In this document: piece by piece, positions 11,005-23,181 of the stretch
How positions within the stretch are numbered: the stretch's first letter is position 1
How the letters are laid out: each line of letters opens with the position of its first letter
Assembly (NCBI GenBank): GCA_030374765.1
Contig: JARGXX010000080.1
Coordinates: 1,364,001-1,428,000, forward strand
DNA from: Agarophyton chilense
Lineage: Eukaryota; Rhodophyta; Florideophyceae; Gracilariales; Gracilariaceae
Direction: 5' to 3'
DNA: 64,000 bases
The notes under the pieces: model-generated
The model's input: only the letters and a program-made list of their open reading frames with translations
The model's database searches: none
What the model was told of the DNA's origin: nothing
Made by a program: the position numbers and the translations under genes

Positions 11005-11630
11005 TCATGGCTTTTCCCAACAGAATCGATTTGTGACAGAAGATGGTACCATGAACTGTGCGGCGGCCAGGCTGGCTTTCTGTGCAGCAGAACGAAAGTA
11101 CTTTGGGAACCTTTTTGTCGTGTTTCTCAAAAAAAGCTTCACATTTCCACAAAGAGCAACTTCGCAATAAGCTTCTACTAGTTCCGTCGCCGCTCCGGAT
11201 ATTTTGTGGGATGGAAACTGCATAGCCCGTCCCGTGGAGATTGTTTCTGATGAGGCACTAGCAAGATTTTTCAGCCTCTCAATCTCTAGTCTGGTATTTT
11301 CCTCCAGCTGAAAGAGTTTTTGCTGGTCTTCGTGTCTGGTTTTCTGAAAGCCTTCAATTCCAGAGATTCATTTAGGTTTTTCTATCACAGATGAAATCTC
11401 ATGTAGAAATCCGGAGCTATGGTGCGCAGAATCATTCATGCCTCTTTCTCTCAGTACATTGCACCGTTCCTTGTCAGGTATAAATCCTGTAACGTACGGT
11501 TCTTCTCCTTGATTTCGGAACTCAGCAGCGGAAACAATGTCGTCACGTTTGCGAGTCATATTGTCGTCCCTGCCATAAACATCTCCGAATGATATAGTGT
11601 AATTGTTATCATATTTATGACACGCTTATT
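11005..11630 (-). pseudogene. Unrecognised decayed gene with a coiled-coil segment
   Basis: One minus-strand frame is protein-like from about 11630 to 11005, interrupted by a TGA near 11368. The upstream part includes FGDVYGRDDNMTRKRDD and YVTGFIPDKERCNVLRERG. After the stop the same frame continues with a charged helical stretch (HEDQQKLFQLEENTRLEIER) and then an Ala/Ser-rich region ending in NRFCWEKP. I do not recognise the family. The continuity of frame across the stop and the coherent amphipathic helix suggest a former gene or transposon ORF and not chance. Similarity decays below 11005. Confidence 0.35.
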
Positions 11631-13996
11631 TGTGCAAGTTACCGCAATAAAAAAGAAGTAGGGCGGCCAAGTAATTTATAGTCGAACAGAATCGATTCCA
11701 AGTTAGGGAGCCTTTGATTTCATCGGGCGACCGCTTGATTTTCCATACAATTTCGACCACTGATTTGGCAACGCATGGTCATCCCAGCACCTTAGCACCA
11801 CGAATTCGGCGCGCAACGCAAATGCGTTCCACATCGAGTAAGGCGCGCAGGTAGGGACATGCTGACCGGTACCGGACCGGAAGCCGAACGAATTATCGCG
11901 CCGGCCTTCTTCCAAACTGTCTATATAATGCCGGACTCGGTCGGTTCTGACCAGTTCTTGCCAAGTCCGCTCGACAAAAGCGGCTCACCCCGCCCCTCAT
12001 TTGCCACCAAAATTATCTCTTAGCACAATATGGGCTTCTCTTTCCATCAACTTTGTTCCTTTTCTTTTTTTACCTCGGGGTTGGTTCCGCGTTCTACCGC
12101 TACGGCGCCGATGTTTTCTGCGAACCCGTCACTCATGTAGGACTTTTTAGCACCTCTTGTTGTTAACAGAACCGCGTGATACAGCATTGGGCTCACACTC
12201 TACGGTCCTTGGGCGTTAGTTCAAGAGTAGGTGACTTTCACTGCTCTTTTCGTATTCTGTGCAGGTACAGACTTCTTTCTGTCTTGCCAAGAGTGCCAAC
12301 GTCTGCAATTTCTTCGAGCGAATATTCAACTGTAAAAGGTTCCGATTCCGAAGTGGAAGCCGTCAGCGTCACCAAGAAAGCCACATCCCTCACTGACTTT
12401 TCACCTTCTAACTGACCCCTTTGCAACTTGCGCCCCTGCCACATCCTTCGAGTCGATACTCGGCGTGAGAAGCGTCGCCGCTGTCCTCCATCTCGTAACT
12501 TTTCCCTGAAGCGCTGTGCCGTTTTCAGCAACACCGTGCAGATCCTGCGACAATTAGAGGTACAAAAAGGCGGTTGCAATCATCAAAACGCACTACGACG
12601 CGTTTATTACAAAGACACCGAGGTCTGGTTCCTTGTTTGCGATATCAAGTTCTCGGAAGCCTACTATCTCCGAGTTCATTATAAAAGTCGTCTTTATCGT
12701 GCCGGCGTCAGAAAGAAGAACAACATGATTTTGTAAAACGTTTGCGACATATAAATCCAGTATTTACATCACCGTGTAGGCCTTACCACATTTCATTTTT
12801 TACATCACATCCTTATAACTTCGCCTCTGCCTGCCGCATATATTTGGTCATTTTATGATTCGCACTTTCTACGCAGTACACTACTTGGTTCTGTCGTCTC
12901 TCTTTGACTTCTTTTCATTTCCCTATCTTGGCCTGGTACCCTTGAGAGCATATATACTACTTGTGTCTTCTTGGGTTGTACCCACCCGCGTTGTTTCACC
13001 TAACTGAATTTGAACGGATATGACGTTTACAATATTATATCATTGCGAGGATAATGGTGTACAGATTTGCCGGTCTTTACTGTCTTGTGGGCAGTTATTG
13101 ATGAACATCGATATCCATTCCAGGAATCGTATTCTTTCTATTCTCTTGGCGTGATGACGGAAGCGTTCCGACAGATTCAGATGTTTGTCTCTGAACCATT
13201 CGCTCTTGTAAAGTATCAATATTGGAGGTTCCGTGTCCCTAGAAACCCAATTACGTCATTGATCAGTTTGCCCTCAATCCGTTCTCGTCGTTTGCGCGAA
13301 TAAATGCCTCGGGAAGGGAAGGAACTGGAGGAAGAGGCATAGATGAGAGGCGTGCTTGGTAAACAGGCGGCTTTTCAAATAGTCGCTTCACGGAAGCTGC
13401 CGTCTAAGGATTGGAGACAGCCTGAAAAACTCGGGGTGTATTTCAAACGCGTCAGTTGCGCGGCGAAACACGGGCACCATGTGGGAGTGCGTCATGCTTT
13501 TCTATTAAGCACGAAGGGGGCAGTTGTGAAAGAATAAAAGGTAAGGGGAGGTTTCTTCTCTGCGAAGGCATAGCTATTAGGAATATCGTTCGAAAGAATG
13601 GCTCCAGGTTTTTTTCTGGGGAGAGATTAGAACGAAATCGTGAGAGAAACCTTTCATCACAGTTATTGAAGCGAGGGATCGGGGTTATTAATACTTCTAT
13701 TTTTGTATTATTGTGAAAAAAAACTACTCGACAGCTTTACTCTTCTCTCAGACCGACCGCCACGTCTAGGGGAAGAAATCGTTGTAAAAGAAGGCTGCTC
13801 GCTGTTTTTAGAGCTCTGGACCAAGCCTCCCAACACCCCTCATTTCGTTCTAACCAGATTGCGAAGAGGCTTGTCCCTGATCGAGCTCACCCCTGACCAA
13901 CGATCCTCTTGAGATATCATTTACAGCTTCAAGATTTGTGGTCGTATGTCAGAAGTCTGCCACGGTCTAAACTGGTCGAATGAATTCATGAACAGG
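11631..13996. other. No gene recognised
   Basis: Short frames at 12176-12415, 12428-12736 and 13067-13303 (plus strand) have no motif and no supporting context. The first two lie close together and are rich in Ser, Lys and Arg. I see no RNA gene or transposon end. Confidence 0.4.
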
Positions 13997-14440
13997 TGTG
14001 AAGGAGCGATGATAACGGTGGAGCCCTGTAAGCCGCCGGGCCCTGAGGTATCTTACAAACGACACATCGACGTGTCGACCTCAGGTGGACTCAGGTAGAT
14101 TCTTGATTTATTTTAATTAGTGTAATCGATTAGCATTACAGTTCCAGGGAGATCCCAGCGCCTCGCCAGTACTATTTGCTTGGCTCGTGTGACGCTTCTC
14201 TTTAAGAGTAAAATAGGAACCTTTACGATACTAAGTAACCCCTTTTGGTATATTAGTTCCACCCTTTGGTCTTTAAGCCATCGTTTCCGTAGCTCCAACC
14301 TGTAGGACTACGCATTAAACGCCAGCCCATTGCGCCAAGTACTCTGGGAGTGCCGCCGTCAAGGATTCGAACCTTAGGACTCGCTCTACCACGCTACCAC
14401 CGGTCGAGACCCGTACGCTGAACCAACAGTCATTGCGTTA
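13997..14440 (-). repeat. R1 interspersed repeat, copy 1, with tRNA-like end
   Basis: Four copies of this ~450-bp unit occur in the window. On its minus strand it begins TAACGCAATGACNGG-like, passes through GTAGCGTGGTAGAGCG (like a tRNA D-arm and A box) and then GGTTCGAATCC (a perfect B-box/T-arm consensus). It then has about 330 bases of unrelated body ending in ATCATCGCTCCTTCACA. The spacing between the boxes is only about 10 bases, so there is no room for an anticodon arm and it is not a tRNA gene. It is best described as a SINE-like repeat. This copy abuts the primer-binding site of retroelement part C exactly where a 5' LTR is expected. Confidence 0.65.
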
Positions 14441-14445
14441 AATTT

Positions 14446-14466
14446 TGGTCTCCCGACTTAGAAACC
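14446..14466 (+). other. Primer-binding site of part C
   Basis: TGGTCTCCCGACTTAGAAACC matches the primer-binding site of element A apart from one extra A near its 3' end. Its reverse complement has the form of a tRNA 3' end, with a T-arm-like GGTTT start and a terminal CCA. The tRNA species was not identified. Confidence 0.6.
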
Positions 14467-15511
14467 TTTGGAATAATTGAACGGACCACAGGAACGAAGA
14501 ATTATCCGAATTCTAACATTTGGTTTAATTCCACAACGGACCAGAAGTACAGAAGCAACACCCATTATGGATGCAGGAAACACACCCAACCAGCCAGACC
14601 ATAAAACTCCTACGGCAAGACGAAGTGCGACTACAACGCCGGCGATGTCGCCTGACCCTCAGGTTGATACGGCTAGCGACCACAGGAGCACGAGGAGCCA
14701 GACGCAGGAAGTACTGACACCCCTGGATAACCCTCGAAGGATTCGCCGAGAACCAACGGTGGCAGCTCGTTTACGAGAACGCCTCATCAGGGCCACCTTG
14801 AGGCCATGAAAACCTCAAGGAGAAACCCACCAGAACAAAGGATTCAGAGAAAACATACCCGCAGGGCTTGCAGACCTTCTCTGGCCCCGTCTCCGCGAGT
14901 TCTGCTCAGCCCACGTGAATTCCATTATGAACGTGCGACTCGCTACGGCGATCGCTGACCGTACGGATTACCTTATCGCGCAAATCGTCCCTAAGGTATT
15001 GGAGTCTGACTTATTAATAGACTCCCTCCTACAGGCCGTTCAAGGAGCCGTTACAAGCCTGGCAGGCAATCTGGTCCCTAGGACCACCCCACCACAAATT
15101 AATCATCCGGTCTCCATATGGCAATCCCCTACCGCACCCCCAAGAGTGGCGGGACTACCCGCCCCTCGCCAGGAATACCATCAGGAAAACCCCATGGTGG
15201 GACAATCTAGGAGCAGAAGAGAAGCTCTGCGCCTAGATGAGAGACAGGTTGCCCATCAGGAGAATACAAGGGAGGGACAAGAGAGGAGAACAAGAGAAGC
15301 TCAGCGTCTAGAAGAGAGACCGCTGGCCCCACCCGACAGAACATATGAGATATAGTGACCTCATGGCTCCATCGGATCTGATAGAGAGATCAATCCTTTA
15401 GGTCCCTATCTCGCTGGAAACAAAAGAAGCAACCGTAGAAGAAAAAAGAACGGAAGACGCCAAAGAAGAGACCATTCGGACACGAGTGATTCCGAATCAG
15501 CCTCGACCGAA

Positions 15512-16243
15512 ATGACCGACTCGGAAGTAGATGAGGCTGCCGTTCGAGAACTCAGATCACTGACAACCACAAACGAACTTTTCGTTAATGTTCTAGACTA
15601 CCGTAATTACCTTCTGGCCGACAGGTCCCCAAAGAATTCTGGTTCGGTGGCTCGCAGAGTCGCGAAATGGGCCAAACGGATGCAACCAACCACTACGGAC
15701 AAGTTTTCGCGTTCCGATCCCATCGTTGTCCTTAGGTTCCTCAGTTTGTTCCGTACGGCCTGCAATCAGAACGGTGTCCACGAGGGCGCCACTCTGTACC
15801 TTTTCTAATTCTTTCTTACAGGACAGGTGCGTGACCCAGTGGTTTCGAAAATATCTGGCACAAATGACCTTGTGGATGCTCAAGACCGTGAGCTAATAAG
15901 GTCATACCCTCAGGTTGTTCATTGCCTCTTGGAAACTTACGCCACGGATGACGTTATAATGGATGCCCACCAGGAAGTAGTATCCTTTAGGCAGAGCTCC
16001 AACACGACCGAATCAGCTTTCGCAGACGACCTATGGAAGAAGGCTTACCGATGCGGAAACGTGTTCTCCAAAGGAAGGCTTAAACGTCACTTCATCACGG
16101 CATTGCTCCCGGCCATTCGGACACATGTGCGCAACTACCACACGGAAAACCCGCAATACTCCTTCCGAAGGCCCGTTACCTACGCCGAGGGTTATGGAAA
16201 TACCTACAGGACATCCAGGCGAAACGCTGATATAACCAGATAA
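15512..16243 (+). mobile_element. Part C gag capsid region, fossil
   Basis: Two neighbouring frames give a helical, zinc-finger-free capsid-like protein. Phrases such as RCGNVFSKGRLKRHFI and VTYAEGYG correspond in order and spacing to RCGNVHSTEDKITLYI and LVQFAKAEGD of the element A capsid. This places C in the same Ty3/gypsy lineage as A. Broken. Confidence 0.55.
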
Positions 16244-17173
16244 CAGGCAACTCTATTGCGTAAACCCAACCAATCCCATTTTGTTGGCTCCACGGAGTCG
16301 GAAATGGATGCTTCACTCCATTGCGCCGATTCGGGAGACGTCCTCGCGGCCAATTTCAGTGCTCCTCCGTCCGGGCCCCCATCGTATACCTCCCAGGGAA
16401 CTGCAGCGAGCACTGGACCATCCGCACCCCAGTACTCTACCTTCCCGCCCCGCAAAGACGTTTTTTTCGCTCCCCATGGGCTTGCTTCCTCTGCCTATCC
16501 GTGAACCCACCATTGTGATTGTACGAGTTATCTGCCTGAAGACGCACGTAAAACCCTTCTAGCCCTAAGGGAAGGGAATTACCGAGTGCGGAGATCCGAT
16601 GTAACGTATAACAGGGCACAGCAACGAACCATTGGGACCCCTGGAAGCTCATGCTGTGCCACGCCTCCAGATACTCCGATCAAAGCCCCATAGTTCCACT
16701 CCATTGTAGATCCTACGGACGACTCCGTGGAAGAACCCTATCCTCAGGAAAAAACGAAAACCCCATCGAAATACTCCTAGAGGGACGACTCGAGGCAACT
16801 ACTCCCTCCTTGAGCCCCTGCCTCAACCAATTGGACGGTCATGAGCCAAAGCGCTTTTCACCTCCCAATACGAACCACCCACAATGAACCACTCAGGATG
16901 AACCACAATTGGAACACAATAACGACCCCGTCTGTATCCTCAGGAGAGAGAACTGTAAAGTTCGAGCAACCGTAGAACTTCGTTCCAACCACTCTCGAGG
17001 GACCACAGATGTATCGGACACAGGCGCTGGTCCCAACTTGGTCCATCTTAAGCTGCTCCCACTGGGGTGGCAAGATTTCGTTCAGGCAAGGATAACCCCA
17101 AAAATTACCAATGCATCACGTAGACCAATGGACATTAAAGGGATAGTACCACTTTACCACCAGGTAGGACAAT

Positions 17174-17838
17174 TGTAGTATCCGCTCTAACGGAGAGAGC
17201 AGACACCTGCGACAGCGTTCGGACTGCTGATGGGTCGCTTGCAGCGAAGGAAAAGGGGTGGTAGAGCTACAACACCAGCGAGCTGTAAGTGGGGTGTAAG
17301 GCCACTACTCGCCGGCGAGTGTGAACAGTGCAACTGTAAAACGTTGATGGGACGTAGGTACGAGACGGCTCTTGAAGCGGTTGGGGGCTGACTATCTATT
17401 ATAGCTCGTCCGGATCTCCAGTTAAGGAATCCTAAGCGAGGAAAAGAATAGTCATGATGCCCATGTTGTCTCCTTTACTTGGAGTGGGCGCTCACCTCTG
17501 GTACACTATATACTATGTGCCAGGGTGAGTGCCCAAATAAATATATAAATAATACCCAGTGGTCAGCCACTTAGCCAAACCACTGCATGGGTATGGTCTT
17601 CAATGGACGTCTAGCTACAAAGGGTATTAAAACCAGCCACGTGGATCGCCACTACATGCGCCGTTGCAAGCCAGTTCACTCGTGATACCACGTGTTCCAA
17701 CAATGCACCATGCCTCCCGGCATCCTACGCGGTGTGTCGCTTCTTATCCTAGCACTGACCAGGTCACTCAGTAATGAGTTCCAAACGCGACTTTGTGACA
17801 AAGAAACCATCGGAACGCCGAAGTAGTAGAATACTACA
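17174..17838 (-). repeat. Element A 3' LTR
   Basis: Begins TGTAGTATCCGC and ends AGAATACTACA on the plus strand, so both tips form the short inverted repeat TGTAGTA/TACTACA. A TATATA-containing segment lies near 17510-17550. On the minus strand it is preceded by a G-run (polypurine tract) at about 17841-17846. The same family recurs at 25558-26273 and, in the other orientation, at 30606-31257. Confidence 0.85.
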
Positions 17839-18347
17839 TACCCCCCTAGCTAAGCGCGAACAGTATCGGCAGCAAGACAGGTGCACCACGTGTGCGAAAA
17901 CCGGCGTTCCGGATACTCATCGTTCTCACGGCTTCTTTTAGCACACCCAGTGTTCTGGTGTTCGGGCGCCAACCGCCTTTTCACATCCTGCGATGAACGG
18001 CAATGGTCACAGCCCGTAAAAATTGACAGCTAAGTCGTGCCTTCACGGTTCCTTCAGCCAGTGTGGCTTCAGCAAGCAGTCCACGGCATCATACAGTGTC
18101 TGCCGATCTTGTAAAACGCCACACCCGAGCCACAAAGCAATACAAATGCTACCGGTTGTTCCGGGCCTAATGAGTCCCTGACTTCTCTTCTCGCTTCTCG
18201 AGTTCTTCAATTCTTCTTCTCGCCTCTCGAGTTCTTCATAGGTGATAATCAGTAAATGTCCTCTGCATGCGTGTTTTCACGTTTCCTCTTCATGATTTCT
18301 TGTTTTCTTCTCGCCTTTCGAGTTTTTACTATCTTTGTAGCCCATAC

Positions 18348-18587
18348 TTAGAAATGGGATGTGCCCATGAGCCCGACTATCGAGGAGTCGATCTCCCTGG
18401 GGAGTGGTAATCGCATGCGTATATGATATCGCATGAGCTGCGAACGGGGGGCATGAGCTATAAGTTCCCACGTATCCACTTCCTGAGGAAAACCGTACCA
18501 ACGGACTCGATACAGTAATTCTCTAGTATCTTCATGTTCGCCATGTTCACATATGCGATCCATAACATATTCCTGGGCGTTTCCCAA
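18348..18587 (-). mobile_element. Element A chromodomain
   Basis: QEYVMDRICEHGEHED and VRWYGFPQEVDTWELI have the aromatic and acidic pattern of a chromodomain. In chromoviruses this domain follows the integrase and steers insertion to particular chromatin. It lies about 500 bp before the 3' LTR. Part of a fossil element. Confidence 0.75.
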
Positions 18588-18698
18588 TGCTTTCGCTGTT
18601 GGCGCGAGACTCCTGTTAACAGGTTTGAAATGCCTTAGGGCTGACCCAAGCGTCTCTGTGATAGCAGTCTCAGCGTCGCTAATCGTTCGCTCGTCGAC

Positions 18699-19601
18699 TT
18701 ACTGTCGTTCTGCCCGCAGGGGCAGTGTACTGATTCCTTGAGAACCTTTCTCAGATAAAGAGCTATCCCGTTTTCCAGGTTCCATAGAAGCGTACTTCTT
18801 GCTACTTCTCAATTCCATTCGTGGATGAACTTCCTTCGGTTTATCCAATTCTGACCGCTGTTCGGTGGACGATGGTGCTTGCACCACGACAGGAGGCGAT
18901 ACCTCTTCTTCTTCCTGCCCACGAGAGAGGGGAGCCGATATCGGCGGAACAGCGAGTGGCGCTTCACCTGACGGTTCAGCCTGAAGCGGCAACGGCGCGT
19001 TTCCGCGTACACTCGTTTCCAAGTCCTTGGGGCCAAATTCCAAAACCACTTTCCTGCTTTCAGGTTCCATTTCTGTACTTACGGGTGTGCGCGTGCCACG
19101 GGGCATATCCCGATACTTCGGAAGCTGTCCGTGATTGGCGTACGCAACCGCCGGTGGTGAGAGATCAGGAGCTTTCTCCTCTGCTCGAGCCATTGGTGGC
19201 GGTTCACTCTCCCCAGAGTCATTTGGGCTTTTGCCTTGGCGTTCCGTCGCACTTGCCTCCTTAGTTCTACCAGATACCGAGACTTCCACTTGCGGGTCAG
19301 GCGCGACTTCAACGCGTTCGCGCGATACACTTTCAACGTCCTCACCTGTCTTGATGACCACTGTGTCTTCATCAAGGTCCACTACTTTGAAGGGTCCAGC
19401 CGCTATCGGCAACAACTTGTGACGAGATTCTTCCTGTTTGTCAGGTCTTTCGACTTGCACGAAGACGTGCCCTCCTACTCGGATTGCCGGATTTCCTCTT
19501 CGCCTTCTGGCGTCATAGTTTCGCTTATAGCGAGCTTGCGTCTTTGATAACTCCTTAGCGGCTTCTTCCGCTTTGGCCTTCAGGTCATTCCTCCATTTCA
19601 T
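18699..19601 (-). mobile_element. Element A integrase C-terminal part with GPY/F module
   Basis: A frame of 300 codons. The N-terminal third has VGGHVFVQVERPD and LLPIAAGPFKVV, the GPY/F module that follows the integrase core in Ty3/gypsy elements. The remainder is Pro/Glu/Ser-rich linker with no fold that I recognise, between integrase and chromodomain. Part of a fossil element. Confidence 0.65.
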
Positions 19602-19703
19602 ATGTTACTTAGCCAGGGTCGGCGCGTCCAATTCTATCTCGTCGTCGAGCGCAACCGGTAAAGCTGGAGGATTACGTGAGAGCACGAGGTCGAACGGTGC
19701 CGT

Positions 19704-21455
19704 CTAAGTAGAGGTATGCCCTCGCGTATTGTACGCGTAGCACAGAGTATCTGTAAACATGTCCCATTCTTTCGGGTGGTCCGCGATGTAGTGTCGTAAT
19801 GCTGCTATCAGCGTGCGGTTGAAACGCTCCACCTGACCGTTGCATTGCGGATGATAGGTCGTGGTAAACACGTTTCGAATGCCCATAATGCGGCAAACAT
19901 TCTGAAAGAACTTCGCAACGAATTGCTTCCCATTATCTGATAACAAAACTTCTGGTGATCCGTATATAAATACCCAGTGTTTGATAAACGCCTGTGCGAT
20001 TACGGTTGCAGTTATCCGCTTCAGCGGCACAGTCCGCACTAGCTTCGAGAAGCGGTCGGTGATTACCAATAGGTAGCGATAACCTCGCCTTGAGCGAATC
20101 AACTCCCCTAGGATGCCGATACTGACGTATTGTAAAGGCGCTTTCGCCTGGAATAACGTCATCGGTTTCCGCTTCCTGTAAAGCTTCACGCGATTTTTCG
20201 CACATGTTGTACACAACCTCACTGTAGCATGGCAGGCCATTGCCAAAGTAGGCCAGTAAAAATCTCTTCTTAGAGTCATGAACAACTTCGTTCCTCTTGG
20301 AGGACCAGACAGCCTGGTGTAGTGTGCCAGATGGAGTACTCGACTCTCCAAGACGTGTGGAATCACGAGTTGATCATGCTTTTTGACATGTCTTAACAGT
20401 ATTCCTCGTGAATCGAGTGAAAAGGGGAGCTCCTCCCCCCCGTTAAGACGAGAGCGTATCGACGCACAAAACGTATCGGCGTGTTGCTCATTGAGGAGCT
20501 CAGTGCACGAGATTCGCTCGAGTTGAACTGAAGGGTCAGTGTCTGATAATGAAAGGAACAAGTCTGCATCCGAATAATCATCAAGGGTCTCTTGTTCCTC
20601 TTCTTCAAAAGATGGGGAATGGGTCTCCATGTAGAAGCAAGGTATCTCTTCATCGATTTCGCCTTGTGTTTCGCCCAGTGTTTTGAGTCGCGATAGCCCG
20701 TCAGCTTGGACATTGGCCAATCCCTTCTTATACTTCACTTCGAAATCGAATTCAGAAAGGCGTAAGCGCCATCGTGTGAGACGACCAGACGGATCTGTAA
20801 TGGACAGTAACCATCGTAGAGACGAATGATCCGTGTTGACGGTAAAACGTTCTCCTTGGAGATACCGTCGCAATGTGGTTAGAGCCCAAACGACTGCAAG
20901 GCATTCCTTTTCTGAAACTGAATACTTCTTCTCAGCTGCGTTCAGCGATCTTGACCAGTAACCAATGGGTTTGCGTTCACCATCTGGGTGTGATTGAAAA
21001 AGGGCACACCCTACTTGGTGCTCGCTAGAGTCGGTATCTACTGAGTGTGGCAGGTTGGGGATGGGCAGCGCCAAGACTGGGGCTGTAATAATCTTTGTCT
21101 TCAGCGTGTCGAACGCTTCCGCTTCAGCTTGTCTCAGTTGTTCCAGCTGTACTGGTTGTCCTTTACGCAGCTTTGCGTTGAGCGGTGCCGCTATATGCGA
21201 GTATCGCGGTACGAATCGTCGGTAGACGTTGCACAAGCCGAGAAAAGAACACAAGTGCTTCTGTGTCGACGGAGGTTGTACTTCGCGGAGAGCCGCTGTT
21301 TGTGCCTCTTGAATGGCCAGCTGTCCCGGCTTGATCACATGTCCTATGTACCGGACGGTGCCAGCGAACCATTCGCATTTCTTGAACTTCAAGGTGATAC
21401 CTGCGCTCTGTAATGATTTGAGGATCTCCTCGTCATGCCGTAAATGGCTTTCCAC
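19704..21455 (-). mobile_element. Element A RNase H and integrase core
   Basis: This 583-codon frame begins with the end of the reverse transcriptase (thumb). It continues with RNase H (VDTDSSEHQVGCALF; later ADGLSRL), then the integrase HHCC zinc region (VLHLAHYTRLSGPP and TCAKNR) and the DDE core (ITDRFSKLVRTVPLK, LLSDNGKQFVAKFF, YHPQCNGQVERFNRTL). Order and residues are those of Ty3/gypsy. Part of a fossil element. Confidence 0.85.
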
Positions 21456-21458
21456 ATA

Positions 21459-22448
21459 CTAGGAAAAGATGATCACATCGTCCAAATAGACTAAACAAGT
21501 CTTCCACTTGTATCTTGAGAGCAAGATGTCCAGAGTACGCTGGAAAGTAGCCGGTGCATTCGTTAAGCCAAAGGGCATCCTTTTGAAACGGTGGAGACCG
21601 GCGTGACACGCAAATGCGGTTTTGTCTTGGTCTTCTTCCGCTACAGGCACCTGCCAATAGCCAGAGTTGGCGTCCAACGTGGTGAACACGGTTGCTTCTC
21701 CTAAGCTGTCAATAAATTCGTCCATTTGAGGCAAAGTGTATGTATCTCGAACTTTAACTGCGTTCAGTTTTCGATAATCGATACAGAATCGTAAAAAACC
21801 ATCAGGTTTTGGAACCAGCACCACTGGTGAGGCCCAAGCAGATTGAGCTGCTTCGATTACTCCTTCTTCCAGCATTTTGCTGACATTCTCCTCCTCGATT
21901 TGGCGAGTTTGCGGTCCCGCTCTGTAGGGTGGTTGGGAGATCGGTCGTGACCCTGGGACCAAATCAATGTGGTGCTCAGTAGCGGAGATAACTCCTAGTT
22001 TTCCACTGCACATGGATGTATACTTCTTCAGCATAGACCTGATCTTCGTTCTGTAGTGTTCCGACACATGTGCTAAGTCTAGCTCATCGACCAGGCTCTC
22101 TGGATCCTTTGCCGTTTGCAATTGATCTCCAGACGGAGTTTGCAGTTCTTCGTCTGTGTCACCGACATGGGTTAATCCCAATACTTTTGCAGTACAAATA
22201 TGAGTAGGGACCACCACTTTGGGATGAGGCAAAGCTGTTGCAACAACCTGATTCTTCGGTATCTGATAATCGTTATCGGTGAAGTTACTCACTAGTATCC
22301 AAAAGGGGCTACCAAGATGAACCTGAGCAATGCCGTTAGCGACTAGCAATCCACGGGATTCGTACATCCAAGTATTCGGTTGAATTACCACGAGTCCGTG
22401 TCGTTCTGTTCTTACTTGAACCCAAGTTTGGGTTTGCGCCTTCAGCAT
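21459..22448 (-). mobile_element. Element A reverse transcriptase
   Basis: FCIDYRKLNAVKVRDTYTLP, TTLDANSGYWQVPV and MPFGLTNAPATFQRTLD are diagnostic of Ty3/gypsy reverse transcriptase. The active-site box is YLDDVIIFS at the C-terminal end of this 329-codon frame. Part of a fossil element. Confidence 0.85.
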
Positions 22449-22957
22449 GGCACTCTTCGCTGCTCGAATCCTCGGGAGACACGTCCTCGGGAGACAAGTC
22501 CTCGGGATTTCCCGTATTCCATAGATGGTGGAAGTGGAGGTGCTTCAGAGCAACGACGCATTGGCTTGCGAACAATTGGTACCATTGGTCTATGATCTAG
22601 TTCCACTAGTTTTCTTCGCGGGCGAATGGCTTCGACAAACTTGTCGCAATAATCACATCCCAGTACCACTGGTGCAGCTAACGTCTTACAGACGATGAAG
22701 TCGACTAGGACTACAAACCGTCCCAAACGCACCACGAGTCGAAATGTTCTCAGTGTCTTCACAGCATTTTTGTTGGCATCCCGGATCTCCGGTAGAGGAC
22801 CGTATCGAATACGTTCTAAGTCAGCAGGAGCGAGCTCCGATTCCCGTATAAAGTTTGGACCAGCACCTGTGTCCAGGATAGTGAATCGACGAGATAACAT
22901 ATACCTGTCAGAGCCGATGTCGGCATAGACCTTATAGTTTCTTTTAGACGCTACCAT
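22442..22957 (-). mobile_element. Element A protease
   Basis: An aspartic protease of retroviral type. The active-site motif ILDTGAGPNFI is at about residue 30, and VPVVLGCDYCDKF-like residues (AAPVVLGCDY) mark the flap-distal hydrophobic-Gly motif near residue 95. The protein would process the gag and pol products. Part of a fossil element. Confidence 0.75.
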
Positions 22958-23181
22958 GAGGTAACTTTCCCGTTTTGACAGACAAGTATAACGTCTTCAA
23001 GGACGATGTAACTCACAGTCAAACTGTACTCTCTTTCCGTCCGGCGGATTGATTCCGTACGGCGGAAATTTGGGAGGCCTCAGGAGAATCTTGGGCTTCT
23101 AAGCGCGGGAGCAGGGAGGCGAGCTCTCCCTGGTCAGCACTACGGGATCGACTAGTGCCGACCCCCTAGGGGCTCCCTCAC

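Larger units (their letters stand above)
14441..17173 (+). mobile_element. Ty3/gypsy element, part C (leader, gag, protease), fossil
   Basis: The plus-strand leader has a primer-binding-site-like TGGTCTCCCGACTTAG at about 14446, the same as in element A. Gag-like frames follow (about 14477-16243); the capsid part near 15827-16200 resembles the capsid of element A. A protease segment carries the DTGAG active-site motif near 17017. The part stops exactly where the LTR of element A begins, which suggests A landed in it. No LTR of its own is seen at the 5' side, where R1 copy 1 sits instead. It is broken in several places and is older than element A. Confidence 0.65.
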
